Shown here: piece by piece, positions 54,749 to 64,000 of the stretch
Position numbering within the stretch: the stretch's first letter is position 1
How the letters are laid out: each line of letters begins with the position of its first letter
Origin: Actinomycetes bacterium
GTDB taxonomy: Bacteria > Actinomycetota > Actinomycetes > Streptosporangiales > Streptosporangiaceae
Direction of reading: 5' to 3'
NCBI GenBank assembly: GCA_021793235.1
Contig: JAJYTD010000007.1
Span: 1 to 64,000 of the forward strand
DNA length: 64,000 nt
Position numbers and translations under genes: made by a program
Notes under the pieces: model-generated
The model's database searches: none
Told to the model about the DNA's origin: nothing
Seen by the model: the letters and a program-made list of their open reading frames with translations, nothing else

Positions 54749-55510
54749 ATGGCCTGGTCTATCGCTGACGTGGCCCGCATGTCCGGGGTCACGTCCCGCA
54801 CTCTGCGGCACTACGACGCGATCGGGCTGCTGCCGCCGGCGTGGACCAACGGCAGCGGCCACCGCTACTACGAGGAGGACGGTCTGCTGCGGCTGCAGCA
54901 GATCCTCGTGCTACGTGAGCTGGGTCTGGGGCTGACCGAAATCGCGGAGGTCCTGGACCACCAGATCGACGAGGCCGAAGCGCTACGGGCGCACCGTATA
55001 CGGCTGCTTGCGGAGCGCGACCGGCTCACCACGTTGGCGGAAACCGTTGACCGCACCATCACCGAACTGGAGGAGAGAAGGGACCTCGACGGAATGCCGA
55101 AGATCAGCAAGCCAGAGAACCTGTTCGCAGGGTTCGACCCCGCACAGTACGAGACACAGGCCCGGGAGCAGTGGCCGCAGGAATGGGAGGAGTCCCAGCG
55201 GTTCGTGGACACCCTCACCCCGGCTGACACTGAGCAGATGCAGCGGGATGTCACACAGCAGATGATCCGGATGGCCGAACTCATGGCCGCCGGGACACCG
55301 GCCGACGGCCCGACTGTGCTCAATGAAGTCGAGAACCACTACCGGCACGTAAGCCGGTTCTGGACACCGACCGCGGAGGCGTTCACGGCCCTCGGCCAGA
55401 CCTACGTCGACGACCCCCAGTGGAAGTCGACCTACGACAAGATCATTGCCGGGCTGGCCGAGTACCAGCGTGACGCGATGGCCGCCTACGCCAGCGCGCG
55501 GCTGGGCTGA
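54749..55510 (+). CDS. TipA-type MerR regulator with TipAS ligand domain
   Basis: 253 residues from ATG 54749 (GGGAG upstream). MerR winged helix SIADVARMSGVTSRTLRHYDAIGLLPPAWTNGSGHRYYEEDGLLRLQQI, a coiled-coil dimerisation helix (about 75-125), then a TipAS domain (about 135-250) with LFAGFDPAQYETQAREQWPQEW and FWTPTAEAFTALGQTYVDDPQW. In Streptomyces, TipAL is autogenously induced by thiopeptides bound to this domain. The homologue here could be a multidrug-binding sensor. Only its own promoter is an evident target. Confidence 0.92.
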   Translation: MAWSIADVARMSGVTSRTLRHYDAIGLLPPAWTNGSGHRYYEEDGLLRLQQILVLRELGLGLTEIAEVLDHQIDEAEALRAHRIRLLAERDRLTTLAETVDRTITELEERRDLDGMPKISKPENLFAGFDPAQYETQAREQWPQEWEESQRFVDTLTPADTEQMQRDVTQQMIRMAELMAAGTPADGPTVLNEVENHYRHVSRFWTPTAEAFTALGQTYVDDPQWKSTYDKIIAGLAEYQRDAMAAYASARLG

Positions 55511-55827
55511 CCCGACCGCTCTGGCGTAGGCCCACGCTGCCGGGAGGCTGCAGACTCCCGGCCCTTCCCCACACCGCAACGGCCGATCACGCTCCCGAAG
55601 GCGGCCCTTCCCATGCTCGGCGTGGTCGCCGCCGCACCCTGGGACCGATGTTCGGCCTCGTGACCCGCTACTGTGCGGTTAGGGAGCGAAGATCTCTTCC
55701 GGACGATGTCGGCGCCGAGTTCCACAACTATGGGACCCGAGCAGGCACCTCGACCCGGTTTCCGCAAGCAGCAGGTAGCGAGATCTCCGCGGTGCCCGGC
55801 CCGCCCACTGAGGGAGAGGACGACAAC
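55511..55827. other. Intergenic, no gene recognised
   Basis: About 315 bases between the MerR and S4-domain genes. Nothing clear beyond the AGGGAGAGGA ribosome site of the latter. The open frames here are out of codon bias. Confidence 0.35.
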
Positions 55828-56316
55828 GTGCACGACGACCCGGCAGACACCCGAACCGGCGCCCGGCCGGGCACGGACACCTCCGGCGGGCGCGGCCCGG
55901 CCGACCACGAGACCGCCTCCGCCAAGCCCGCCAAGCCCCTGCCCCCGGGGCCGCCCACCACCCGGATCGACCGGTGGCTGTGGGCGGTGCGCCTGATCAA
56001 GACCCGAGCGGACGCCGCACAGGCGTGCCGGGGCGGGCACGTCCGGGTGAACGACCGCCCCGCCAAGGCCGCCACCCCGGTGAGTGTCGGCGACGAAGTC
56101 CGGGTGCGGCTGCACGGCACCACCCGGATCGTCGAGGTGAGCCACGTGATCGAGAAGCGGGTCGGCGCTCCGATCGCGGTGCGGTGCTACGTCGACCGCA
56201 CCCCGGCACCGCCTCCAGAAGCGTCGGTGCCCGTCGCCCGCCGCGACCGCGGCGCCGGCCGCCCCACCAAACGCGAGCGCCGACAGCTCGACCGGCTCCG
56301 CGCCAAGGGATGGTGA
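55828..56316 (+). CDS. S4-domain RNA-binding protein, Hsp15/RqcP-like
   Basis: 162 residues from GTG 55828 (GAGAGG eight bases before). A disordered 45-residue N terminus, then an S4 domain: TRIDRWLWAVRLIKTRADAAQACRGGHVRVNDRPAKAATPVSVGDEVRV, and a basic C-terminal tail (RRDRGAGRPTKRERRQLDRLRAKGW). This is the Hsp15 (HslR) form, which binds 50S subunits carrying stalled nascent chains. A role in ribosome rescue is likely. Confidence 0.9.
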   Translation: MHDDPADTRTGARPGTDTSGGRGPADHETASAKPAKPLPPGPPTTRIDRWLWAVRLIKTRADAAQACRGGHVRVNDRPAKAATPVSVGDEVRVRLHGTTRIVEVSHVIEKRVGAPIAVRCYVDRTPAPPPEASVPVARRDRGAGRPTKRERRQLDRLRAKGW

Positions 56317-56331
56317 ATCCGGTTCCGTCGT

Positions 56332-57258
56332 TCAGATCCGGTCGAGCAGTTCGGCCTTCTTCGCCGCGAACTCCTCGTCGGTGAGGACCCCTTTGGCGTG
56401 CAGGCTGCCGAGGCGCTCGATCTGCTCATAGATCCAATCGCTCTGCGCACCGCTGTGGCTCTCGGAGCCCGCTCCCCGGACCGCCTCCACCGCCTTCGCC
56501 GGTCGAGGAAGCGACTCAGCGGCACCGGCCCACAGGTACGCCGTGATCGTGGCCGCCATCAGCAGCGCCGCGGCCCCTTCCTTCTTATCGCCGTACATCA
56601 GGCAGGAAAGGTCGTGCCTGGGTCTGTCCGGTGCCTCGCGTGCCTCTTCCCGCGCGACCACGCGCATGTACCCGTACTCCCAGCCGTCTGACGGCGCCCA
56701 CTCCACGCGTGCCAGATCGGCCAGGGCGAACTCGCGCCGCTGTCGCTTCTTCTTTTTCCGCGAACTGGCGATGGCCCCCGACCACACCAGGCGGAGCGTC
56801 GAGCCGTCGAAGACGGCGGTTCCCTCTGCAGTCTGGATGTGCAGGGGCAGCCGCGGTACAAGTCGGGTGGCCACATCCGGCGGCACGTCCCCATCGGGCT
56901 TTCCCTCGGCGGCCTGCTCCGCGGCAAAGGCGATCCGGTCGGCGTGGTATTCCGCCACCAGTTCGGTTGTGGCCGGGCCGGTCAGTCTGAACGGCAGGGA
57001 CTTCTCTGCCAGTGCCGCGCCGACGGCCGAGTAGGGATCGGTCCGCTCCCGCAGGTGCAGCAGGAGACTCCAGCGGCGCTTCGGTCCCGTACCCGCGCGG
57101 AAGTCGACCGAGGCGATGGCCGCGACCGGGATCTCGCACTGCCCCAACTTCTTGAGCAGGGGGTCCTTGAACCAACCCGCGTGGTAACTGATGGCGACCG
57201 ACTCCCCGTCGAAGCGCCAGGCCGCCTGATCTCCACGCAAGTCGTCCATCGGCGCCAT
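56332..57258 (-). CDS. DUF4429/SHOCT-domain protein
   Basis: 308 residues. Two related beta-rich DUF4429-like modules (about 10-115 and 138-215), visible as WRFDGESVAISYHAGWF and TAVFDGSTLRLVWSG, each followed by ASVDFR/LARVEW-type strands. The last 35 residues are a SHOCT helix pair (IYEQIERLGSLHAKGVLTDEEFAAKKAELL). An RKKKKRQRR patch lies between. Function unknown; SHOCT tails often mediate oligomerisation. Convergent with the S4 gene. Confidence 0.85.
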   Translation of the reverse strand: MAPMDDLRGDQAAWRFDGESVAISYHAGWFKDPLLKKLGQCEIPVAAIASVDFRAGTGPKRRWSLLLHLRERTDPYSAVGAALAEKSLPFRLTGPATTELVAEYHADRIAFAAEQAAEGKPDGDVPPDVATRLVPRLPLHIQTAEGTAVFDGSTLRLVWSGAIASSRKKKKRQRREFALADLARVEWAPSDGWEYGYMRVVAREEAREAPDRPRHDLSCLMYGDKKEGAAALLMAATITAYLWAGAAESLPRPAKAVEAVRGAGSESHSGAQSDWIYEQIERLGSLHAKGVLTDEEFAAKKAELLDRI

Positions 57259-57312
57259 TCTATGCGTACGGCATCGCCCACAGCCCGCGTCGCTGTCACC
57301 GTTGCCGTCAGA

Positions 57313-57343
57313 AAAGCCCGGAACCTGTCCGGATCCGGGCTTT
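57313..57343 (-). terminator. Intrinsic terminator of the tRNA cluster
   Basis: AAAGCCCGGA and TCCGGGCTTT are perfect 10-bp arms around an 11-base loop. On the minus strand the stem ends in TTTT. It lies 19 bases beyond tRNA-Phe and so closes the Glu-Asp-Phe transcript. Confidence 0.85.
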
Positions 57344-57361
57344 CTCGATGTTCATACTGTG

Positions 57362-57435
57362 TGGCCAGGGGCGGGGTCGAACCGCCGACCTTCCGCTTTT
57401 CAGGCGGACGCTCGTACCAACTGAGCTACCTGGCC
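57362..57435 (-). tRNA. tRNA-Phe (GAA)
   Basis: 74 nt. Acceptor GGCCAGG/CCTGGCC, anticodon stem CCGCC/GGCGG type around loop CTGAAAA with anticodon GAA, T-loop GGTTCGACC, discriminator A, no encoded CCA. Last of the Glu-Asp-Phe run. Confidence 0.96.
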
Positions 57436-57461
57436 CCGGGTACACCGATCGGTGTGATGAG

Positions 57462-57536
57462 CGGTCCTGACGGGATTTGAACCCGCGGCCTCCACCTTGA
57501 CAGGGTGGCGAGCACTCCTAACTGCTCCACAGGACC
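57462..57536 (-). tRNA. tRNA-Asp (GTC), second copy
   Basis: 75 nt, identical to the copy at 52738-52812: acceptor GGTCCTG/CAGGACC, loop CTGTCAA with anticodon GTC, T-loop GGTTCAAATCC, discriminator G, no CCA. It sits between tRNA-Glu and tRNA-Phe in a probable single transcript. Confidence 0.97.
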
Positions 57537-57651
57537 TTGTTCCCTTATTGTCGCGATCAACACCCCGTCCGGCTGTTCAGCCGCCCGTTCTGCTTCCCGC
57601 GCTCGGCCTCTCCATTCTGCCAGACCTTTGGCAGTGGTCGAGCCGGAGCCG

Positions 57652-57724
57652 TACCCCCAACCGGATTCGAACCGGCGTTACCGCCTTGAAAGGGCGGCGT
57701 CCTAGGCCACTAGACGATGGGGGC
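57652..57724 (-). tRNA. tRNA-Glu (TTC)
   Basis: 73 nt. Starts GCCCCCATCGTCTAG, anticodon loop CTTTCAA with anticodon TTC, T-loop GGTTCGAATCC, acceptor 3' arm TGGGGGT with discriminator A, no CCA. The G-U closing pair at the acceptor end is usual for actinobacterial tRNA-Glu. First gene of the tRNA cluster. Confidence 0.95.
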
Positions 57725-57826
57725 CTCGACGACGAACAAGCCGTCATTTCCCACTTCGCCTGCCGTCGGTACGGACCAAGCATAGGGGAGATTCCATCGC
57801 AGTGCCAAAGTGGTTTCCGCCCTGTC

Positions 57827-59380
57827 TCACTCAGGGGAGGGTGAGGCGGGCGGAGACGATGACCGTCCGGTCGCCGGAGTGGACGGCGCCACCGGGGGTG
57901 AGGGAGCGGGGGTGATGTCCCGGTCCGGGTCGTCCTCGATATGCCGCTCGATCTGCGCCGATGTCAGCCCGAGCCCGCCAAGCGTGACATTGTCCCAGGC
58001 CTGCAGACGTTTGGTCGCTGTGTCGAAGTAGAGCACCGATGCCTCGTACGGGGTCGGCTGGTCCTCGCCGCGGTCCAATCCGCGCAGGCCGGCGCCGCCG
58101 GTCGACCCCTGCACGATGAAACGGGTCCCCGTGTCCTCCATCTCCGTCCACCTGCGGTGCCCGTGCCCGGAGAGCACCAGCGGGACCTCTCCGCTGAACG
58201 CCTGGCCTTGCAACGGATCGTGCAGAACCGCGACGTCCACCGGCGGATCCGCGTCTTCGATCGAGGCTGCCTGCTCGACACCGAGAGCCGCCACCTCTTC
58301 ATTGGCGGGGTTGTCGCGAGCCTTGTCCGGTGTGAAACGCGGGTCTCCCGCACCGTAGAAGACGATGCCGCCGACCTCCTGGATGTCCCCGTCGAGCACG
58401 ATGGTGTTGGGCTGCGCCTCCACCGCGCGCTGCGTGCCCATCGAGTCGTGGTTCCCGCGCACCCACACGTAGGGCACCTCCAAATCGGCGATTTCGTCAA
58501 CGAATCCGTCCTCTGCGGCGCTCCCCCGGTCCGATATGTCACCGGAGTCGACGATGAGATCCACGCGGAACTGTTCCCGCAGCGAATCGATGACGTTCCA
58601 CGACGCGGGGTTGAGGTGGATGTCGGAGACATGCAGTACCCGGATCGTCGAATCGTCCTCCTCATAGATCGGCAACGTGGACGTCGCCTCGTACAGCTGC
58701 GAGACGTTGCCCACCAGCCCGGCGAGCTGCTCGCGGTACTCGGAGAAGCGGTTGACGACATTCTCGGCACTGCCGACGACCTGCGGCGCCCCGGCGAGCA
58801 GGCCCGTATAGCGGGGCTCGGCGATGGCTCCCGGGTTGAACGTCGCCACCGTGAGACCACCGGCGGCGGCGAAGGTCACCAGCGCGGTGAGGGCGCTCCA
58901 GCCGGCGCGCCGCCACGATCGGAACACCAGCAGGGCCGCGAGTCCGGCACCCAGCACCGCGGCCACGGCCGCCTGCGCGAAAAGGTGGATGACCCCGCGC
59001 CTGAGGTCGTTGCCGATGTCATCCGCAATACGGTCGATGGCCTCAGGGTTCTGAAACATCTCCTCGGCCGCGGCCAACCGGATCTCCGAGATCGACGCCT
59101 CGAAGCGCAGTGGGGCGGCATGCGTGTCGAAGGCGAGCTTGCCGAGCGGTGCGACATCGACGACCGTCTCCCCGGGCCAGCTCGGGATCACCCTGAGTTC
59201 GACATCCGCAGGTCCGATCGGCGTCAACACCTGGCCGCCCAGTGTCAGCCCCAGCCACGCGCCGACCAGCGCCGCGGCGGCCACCGTAACGGCGCGCCAT
59301 ATACGCCCCCGGCGTATGCGCGCGACCATGCCGACCAGAGAGCGCAGGTCGACGGCCAGTGCGGACCTCACCCGAGACAC
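57827..59380 (-). CDS. Membrane-anchored metallophosphoesterase
   Basis: 517 residues from GTG 59380 (GGAG upstream). Three hydrophobic segments (about 24-43, 120-140 and 150-170) lead to a calcineurin-like phosphoesterase domain from about 245. Metal-ligand motifs are all present: HVSDIHLNP, VDSGDISDRG, RGNHDSMG, VLHDP and SGHGHRR. The C terminus is Pro/Ser-rich. The catalytic domain is probably extracytoplasmic. Substrate unknown; a nucleotide, phospholipid or wall precursor are all possible. Divergent from a small zincin gene. Confidence 0.88.
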   Translation of the reverse strand: MSRVRSALAVDLRSLVGMVARIRRGRIWRAVTVAAAALVGAWLGLTLGGQVLTPIGPADVELRVIPSWPGETVVDVAPLGKLAFDTHAAPLRFEASISEIRLAAAEEMFQNPEAIDRIADDIGNDLRRGVIHLFAQAAVAAVLGAGLAALLVFRSWRRAGWSALTALVTFAAAGGLTVATFNPGAIAEPRYTGLLAGAPQVVGSAENVVNRFSEYREQLAGLVGNVSQLYEATSTLPIYEEDDSTIRVLHVSDIHLNPASWNVIDSLREQFRVDLIVDSGDISDRGSAAEDGFVDEIADLEVPYVWVRGNHDSMGTQRAVEAQPNTIVLDGDIQEVGGIVFYGAGDPRFTPDKARDNPANEEVAALGVEQAASIEDADPPVDVAVLHDPLQGQAFSGEVPLVLSGHGHRRWTEMEDTGTRFIVQGSTGGAGLRGLDRGEDQPTPYEASVLYFDTATKRLQAWDNVTLGGLGLTSAQIERHIEDDPDRDITPAPSPPVAPSTPATGRSSSPPASPSPE

Positions 59381-59435
59381 CACCTCTCCATCATGCCCCC
59401 CTGTCCACCTCTCACAACGTCGCATAAGGGGTGCT

Positions 59436-59465
59436 CGCCGACCGGCGACCGGCTGCCGGTCGGCG
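59436..59465. repeat. Perfect 10-bp inverted repeat in a divergent gene gap
   Basis: CGCCGACCGG (59436-59445) and CCGGTCGGCG (59456-59465) around a ten-base centre, midway between the metallophosphoesterase and metallopeptidase starts. The arms contain the ACCGGCG unit also repeated at 52955-53010. Possible operator or RNA hairpin. Confidence 0.55.
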
Positions 59466-59518
59466 CATGGGCGGGCCGCCTGCGCCGACAGCCGGTTCGC
59501 CTCCCGCACAATCGAGAT

Positions 59519-59863
59519 GTGGTCGAACTATCCCGTACGCGATTCGAGGAGCTCGTCGGCGACGCGCTCGACACCATCCCGAGCGAGCTGACCGCTCTGC
59601 TGGACAACGTGGTCATCACCGTGGCCGAGGATCCACCAGAACCCGGACTGCTCGGCCTCTACGAGGGGATCCCACTGACCGAGCGAGGCGACACCTACTT
59701 CGGTGTCCTGCCGGATCAGATCTTCATCTATTGGCGGGAAATATGCGAGATATGCACCACACCAGAAGAGGTGGTGGAGGAAGTCCGAATCACCGTGGTC
59801 CATGAGATCGCCCACCATTTCGGAATCGATGACGCCCGGTTGCACGAGCTCGGGTGGGGGTGA
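59519..59863 (+). CDS. Small zincin-like metallopeptidase (DUF1025/PF06262)
   Basis: 114 residues from GTG 59519. An N-terminal helical part FEELVGDALDTIPSELTALLDNVVITVAEDP, then a strand IFIYWREI and the HExxH zinc site in VVHEIAHHFGIDDARL. This short family is widespread in actinobacteria, and the substrate is unknown. The ribosome site is weak. Confidence 0.88.
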   Translation: MVELSRTRFEELVGDALDTIPSELTALLDNVVITVAEDPPEPGLLGLYEGIPLTERGDTYFGVLPDQIFIYWREICEICTTPEEVVEEVRITVVHEIAHHFGIDDARLHELGWG

Positions 59864-60102
59864 CCGCACATACAGCCGACATCCAGAACCGGCCGACATA
59901 GCGTGACAGCAGAGATAATGCGCGGTTTCTGCGGAAATCCGCTCGGTGAACGCGTCGGTTTTTACCCCTCCTGCTCACCATCTGCAACGAATCCGCTACG
60001 AATTTCCGCAAACGGCTTGCGGAATGCCCTTACGCAAGGAACGGTTGGTCATTGAACAACGACTGAGCGTGACACCACTGTGACCAGTAAGGGAGTCGCC
60101 GG

Positions 60103-61473
60103 GTGGGTAATCCGCGCACGCGTCGCAGCAAGGTCGGCGTCCCCTCCCAAACCCACGGACAGGTCGACCCGCTCCCCCCGAAGTCCACCGACAGCAGCAG
60201 TCCGCCGGGGGCTTCCACGGAGCCCGCAGCACCCCCGGGCGATTGGCGACGCAGTTACCGCGAAGTGATGGGCATCAGAGAGTTCCAGGTGCTGTGGCTC
60301 GCACACGCGCTCTCGGTGACCGGGAACTACCTGCTCAACATCGCCGTCGCGATATTGGTCTACCAGCAGACCTCATCGGCGCTCGCCGCCGGGATCACCA
60401 TGGCGCTGACCTTCCTGCCGCAGATCATCGGAGGGCCACTGCTGTCGGCGTTCGCCGACCTGCTCCCGCGGCGCCGGGTGATGATCATCAGCGACATCAC
60501 CAGGGCCGTGCTGGTGGTCGGCATCGGAATCCCCGGGCTCCCGATCTGGGCGATCTGGGTCCTGCTGTTCTGCTCGATCCTGCCCATGGTCCCCTTCAGT
60601 GCGGCGCGCGCCGCACTGATGAGCGAGATCGTCTCGGGTGAGCGCTACATCGCCGGGTCGGCGATCATCAATCTGACCTCACAGATCGGCACGCTGGTCG
60701 GCCTGGTGGCAGGTGGCTGGGCCGTCGCCGTGATCGGCCCGAACTCGGCGGTCATGTACAACGGGGCGACCTTCCTGATCTCCACCCTCATCATCTGGCT
60801 GGGTGTGAGGTACCGCCCCGCGCCGAGCAGAGGCGCCGACGAAAGCCCCTCGCTGTGGCGGGTGACCCGTGACGGGACCCGGCTCGTCTTCGGAGACAAC
60901 CGACTCCGCACACTGGCCTTGCTGGCGTGGCTGGCCGGCTTCTACATCATCCCCTACGGGCTGGCCAACCCCCTGGCTGACGAAATAGGCGGGGGGCCCG
61001 CGGCCGCCGGCCTCATCATGGCCGCCTCGCCCCTGGGTGCGGTGATCGGCGGTTTCGTGCTGACGCGGCTCATCAACCCCGACACCCGGATGCGGCTCCT
61101 CGCTCCGCTGGCCATCGCCGCGTCCCTACCTCTGACGGCCTGGTTCCTGCATCCGCCCCTTTGGGTGATGGTCGCCCTCCTCATCGTCTCCGGCATGACC
61201 GCGGCTTACCAGTTGGTCACCAACGCGACCTTCGTCCTGTGCGTGCCGCGCACGGGGCGAGGAGTGGCGTTCGGCCTCGTCGCTGCGGGTTTGCAGGCCG
61301 CGCAGGGTATCGGGATCGCCTTGGCCAGCCTGCTGGCGGAGATCGCCGGGACGCACGCCGTCATCACCGCCGCCGGAGCGCTCGGCGTGATCGGCGCGGT
61401 AGCGCTGGCCATTCCCTGGTCCAGGCTGTCCAAAAGCACCATCGAGCTGATGCACGCCTCCACACCCGGCTGA
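60103..61473 (+). CDS. MFS transporter (MFS_3, EntS-like)
   Basis: 456 residues; GTG start with GGGAG upstream. A hydrophilic Pro/Ser-rich N terminus of about 50 residues, then twelve TM helices. Landmarks: FQVLWLAHALSVTGNYLLNIAVAILVYQQTSSALAAGITMAL and the loop-2-3 motif LADLLPRRRVMIISD. This group includes EntS-type siderophore and macrolide exporters. There are no siderophore genes next to it, so the substrate is open. Confidence 0.9.
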   Translation: MGNPRTRRSKVGVPSQTHGQVDPLPPKSTDSSSPPGASTEPAAPPGDWRRSYREVMGIREFQVLWLAHALSVTGNYLLNIAVAILVYQQTSSALAAGITMALTFLPQIIGGPLLSAFADLLPRRRVMIISDITRAVLVVGIGIPGLPIWAIWVLLFCSILPMVPFSAARAALMSEIVSGERYIAGSAIINLTSQIGTLVGLVAGGWAVAVIGPNSAVMYNGATFLISTLIIWLGVRYRPAPSRGADESPSLWRVTRDGTRLVFGDNRLRTLALLAWLAGFYIIPYGLANPLADEIGGGPAAAGLIMAASPLGAVIGGFVLTRLINPDTRMRLLAPLAIAASLPLTAWFLHPPLWVMVALLIVSGMTAAYQLVTNATFVLCVPRTGRGVAFGLVAAGLQAAQGIGIALASLLAEIAGTHAVITAAGALGVIGAVALAIPWSRLSKSTIELMHASTPG

Positions 61474-61733
61474 TCACGCCGACCCGGCTGCCCACCGACA
61501 GACCGACTCGCTGGCCGGGCACACCGCCGTCCGGGCCGAAGACCGCTCCGAAACCCCGAAGACCTCAACCTACGCCTCAGACGCCGATTGGCGAGCCGAT
61601 GCGCTCGGTTCGCTGCTCGGCTCTGCGGGCTCCTGAGCGGATTCCTTAGACTCCCCATTCGGTTCCCCCGATCTTGATTCGAGGGCACGGGGGAGCCTGG
61701 AGACAAACCCTGACCTGGCCCTCAGCGACCACA

Positions 61734-61994
61734 TCAGGGCTTCGACTCCTTACCTTGGAAGTTGCGGATGATCTGCTCCAGGAGAGAAGTGCTGGACTCG
61801 CTCTCCGGCATCACCAGCCAGGCGATGACATAGAGCAGGATTCCGCTCCCGCCCAGCACGGTGAACACCGCGAAGGCCAGCCGCACCAGGTTCGCGTCGA
61901 CACCGACGAACTCCCCGATCCCGCCGCACACCCCGGTGAGCATCCTCTGCTGCTTACTCCGACGAAGACTCTTCTTTCCGTAGTTCTCGTTCAT
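61734..61994 (-). CDS. PspC-domain membrane protein
   Basis: 86 residues from ATG 61994 (ATG 62006 possible). PspC signature: KSLRRSKQQRMLTGVCGGIGEFVGVDANLVRLAFAVFTVLGGSGILLYVIAWLVMPE, with one long hydrophobic segment. PspC domains take part in envelope-stress responses, in actinomycetes often beside two-component systems; no such partner is adjacent here. Confidence 0.92.
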   Translation of the reverse strand: MNENYGKKSLRRSKQQRMLTGVCGGIGEFVGVDANLVRLAFAVFTVLGGSGILLYVIAWLVMPESESSTSLLEQIIRNFQGKESKP

Positions 61995-62200
61995 GTCTTT
62001 CAGCATGCCCAGCAAGCGGCCGCCATCCCATCGGGAACGCCCCTGGCGGTCCCCTGAACCGACCCTGACGTACCCTCACCGCCCCGGCGCGGGAAGGGAG
62101 TGGGAGGGCGCGCCGGGGCGGGAAGGCGGATCCGGGGAACCATGGCTGCTGAGCCCCGGTCAGGCCCTGTTCAGCGGGCATGCTCGCCGGACAGGACTAC

Positions 62201-64000
<1,800 letters not shown>

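Overview
The window is high-GC actinobacterial chromosome. GTG and TTG starts are common, third codon positions are strongly G/C, and the gene families are typical of actinomycetes: the DUF574 methyltransferase, DUF6221 proteins, an HTH/split-barrel regulator, a TipA-type MerR protein, a SHOCT/DUF4429 protein and an AviRa-like methyltransferase. The overall look fits the Nocardiopsaceae (Nocardiopsis, Streptomonospora), but the genus is an inference from gene content, not from a marker gene.

Layout. (1) 1-6000: part of a conjugation- or type-IV-secretion-like locus that continues off the left edge. A leftward operon holds a degenerate P-loop protein and two VirB2-like small membrane proteins. 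A rightward operon holds two pairs of bitopic membrane protein plus peptidoglycan hydrolase, with a very cationic small protein between them. (2) 6000-10500: an accessory, gene-poor stretch with a DUF574 methyltransferase, small unknown proteins, a DUF6221 protein and a long terminator hairpin. (3) 10519-18987: a compact polyketide locus with a styrene-monooxygenase-like flavoprotein, a SAM methyltransferase and a 2091-residue KS-AT-DH-ER-KR-ACP synthase. (4) 19162-22778: an AraC regulator with a DinB-like protein, then a MarR / hydrolase / glyoxalase-family dioxygenase operon like mhqR-mhqD-mhqO for quinone or electrophile resistance. (5) 22868-35838: mostly housekeeping and signalling genes: pgi, a flavin disulfide reductase, a two-component system, HdeD, gltA, prfC, and a TetR/acyl-CoA dehydrogenase pair.

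(6) 35946-44296: an operon of a membrane beta-lactamase-fold protein and a two-component system, a Ser/Thr kinase, two zinc-ribbon genes and a TetR regulator. (7) 44321-52621: copA with CsoR-like sites, an SRPBCC protein, YnfA, a GNAT, a voltage-gated-channel-like protein with an unusual filter, an AgcS alanine/glycine symporter, and an AviRa-like rRNA methyltransferase. (8) 52738-64000: four tRNA genes (Asp; then a Glu-Asp-Phe run), a heptanucleotide tandem repeat before an aldehyde dehydrogenase, a TipA-type regulator with a 19-bp-spacer promoter, an S4 RNA-binding protein, a membrane metallophosphoesterase, a small zincin, an MFS exporter, a PspC protein and a 5'-truncated acs.

The best candidates for new biology are the polyketide locus, which has no visible release, loading or export gene, and the duplicated membrane-protein/wall-hydrolase pairs with their cationic small protein. 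I saw no CRISPR array, rRNA gene, intact insertion sequence or prophage. All calls rest on reading the sequence and recalling families; no database search was run.
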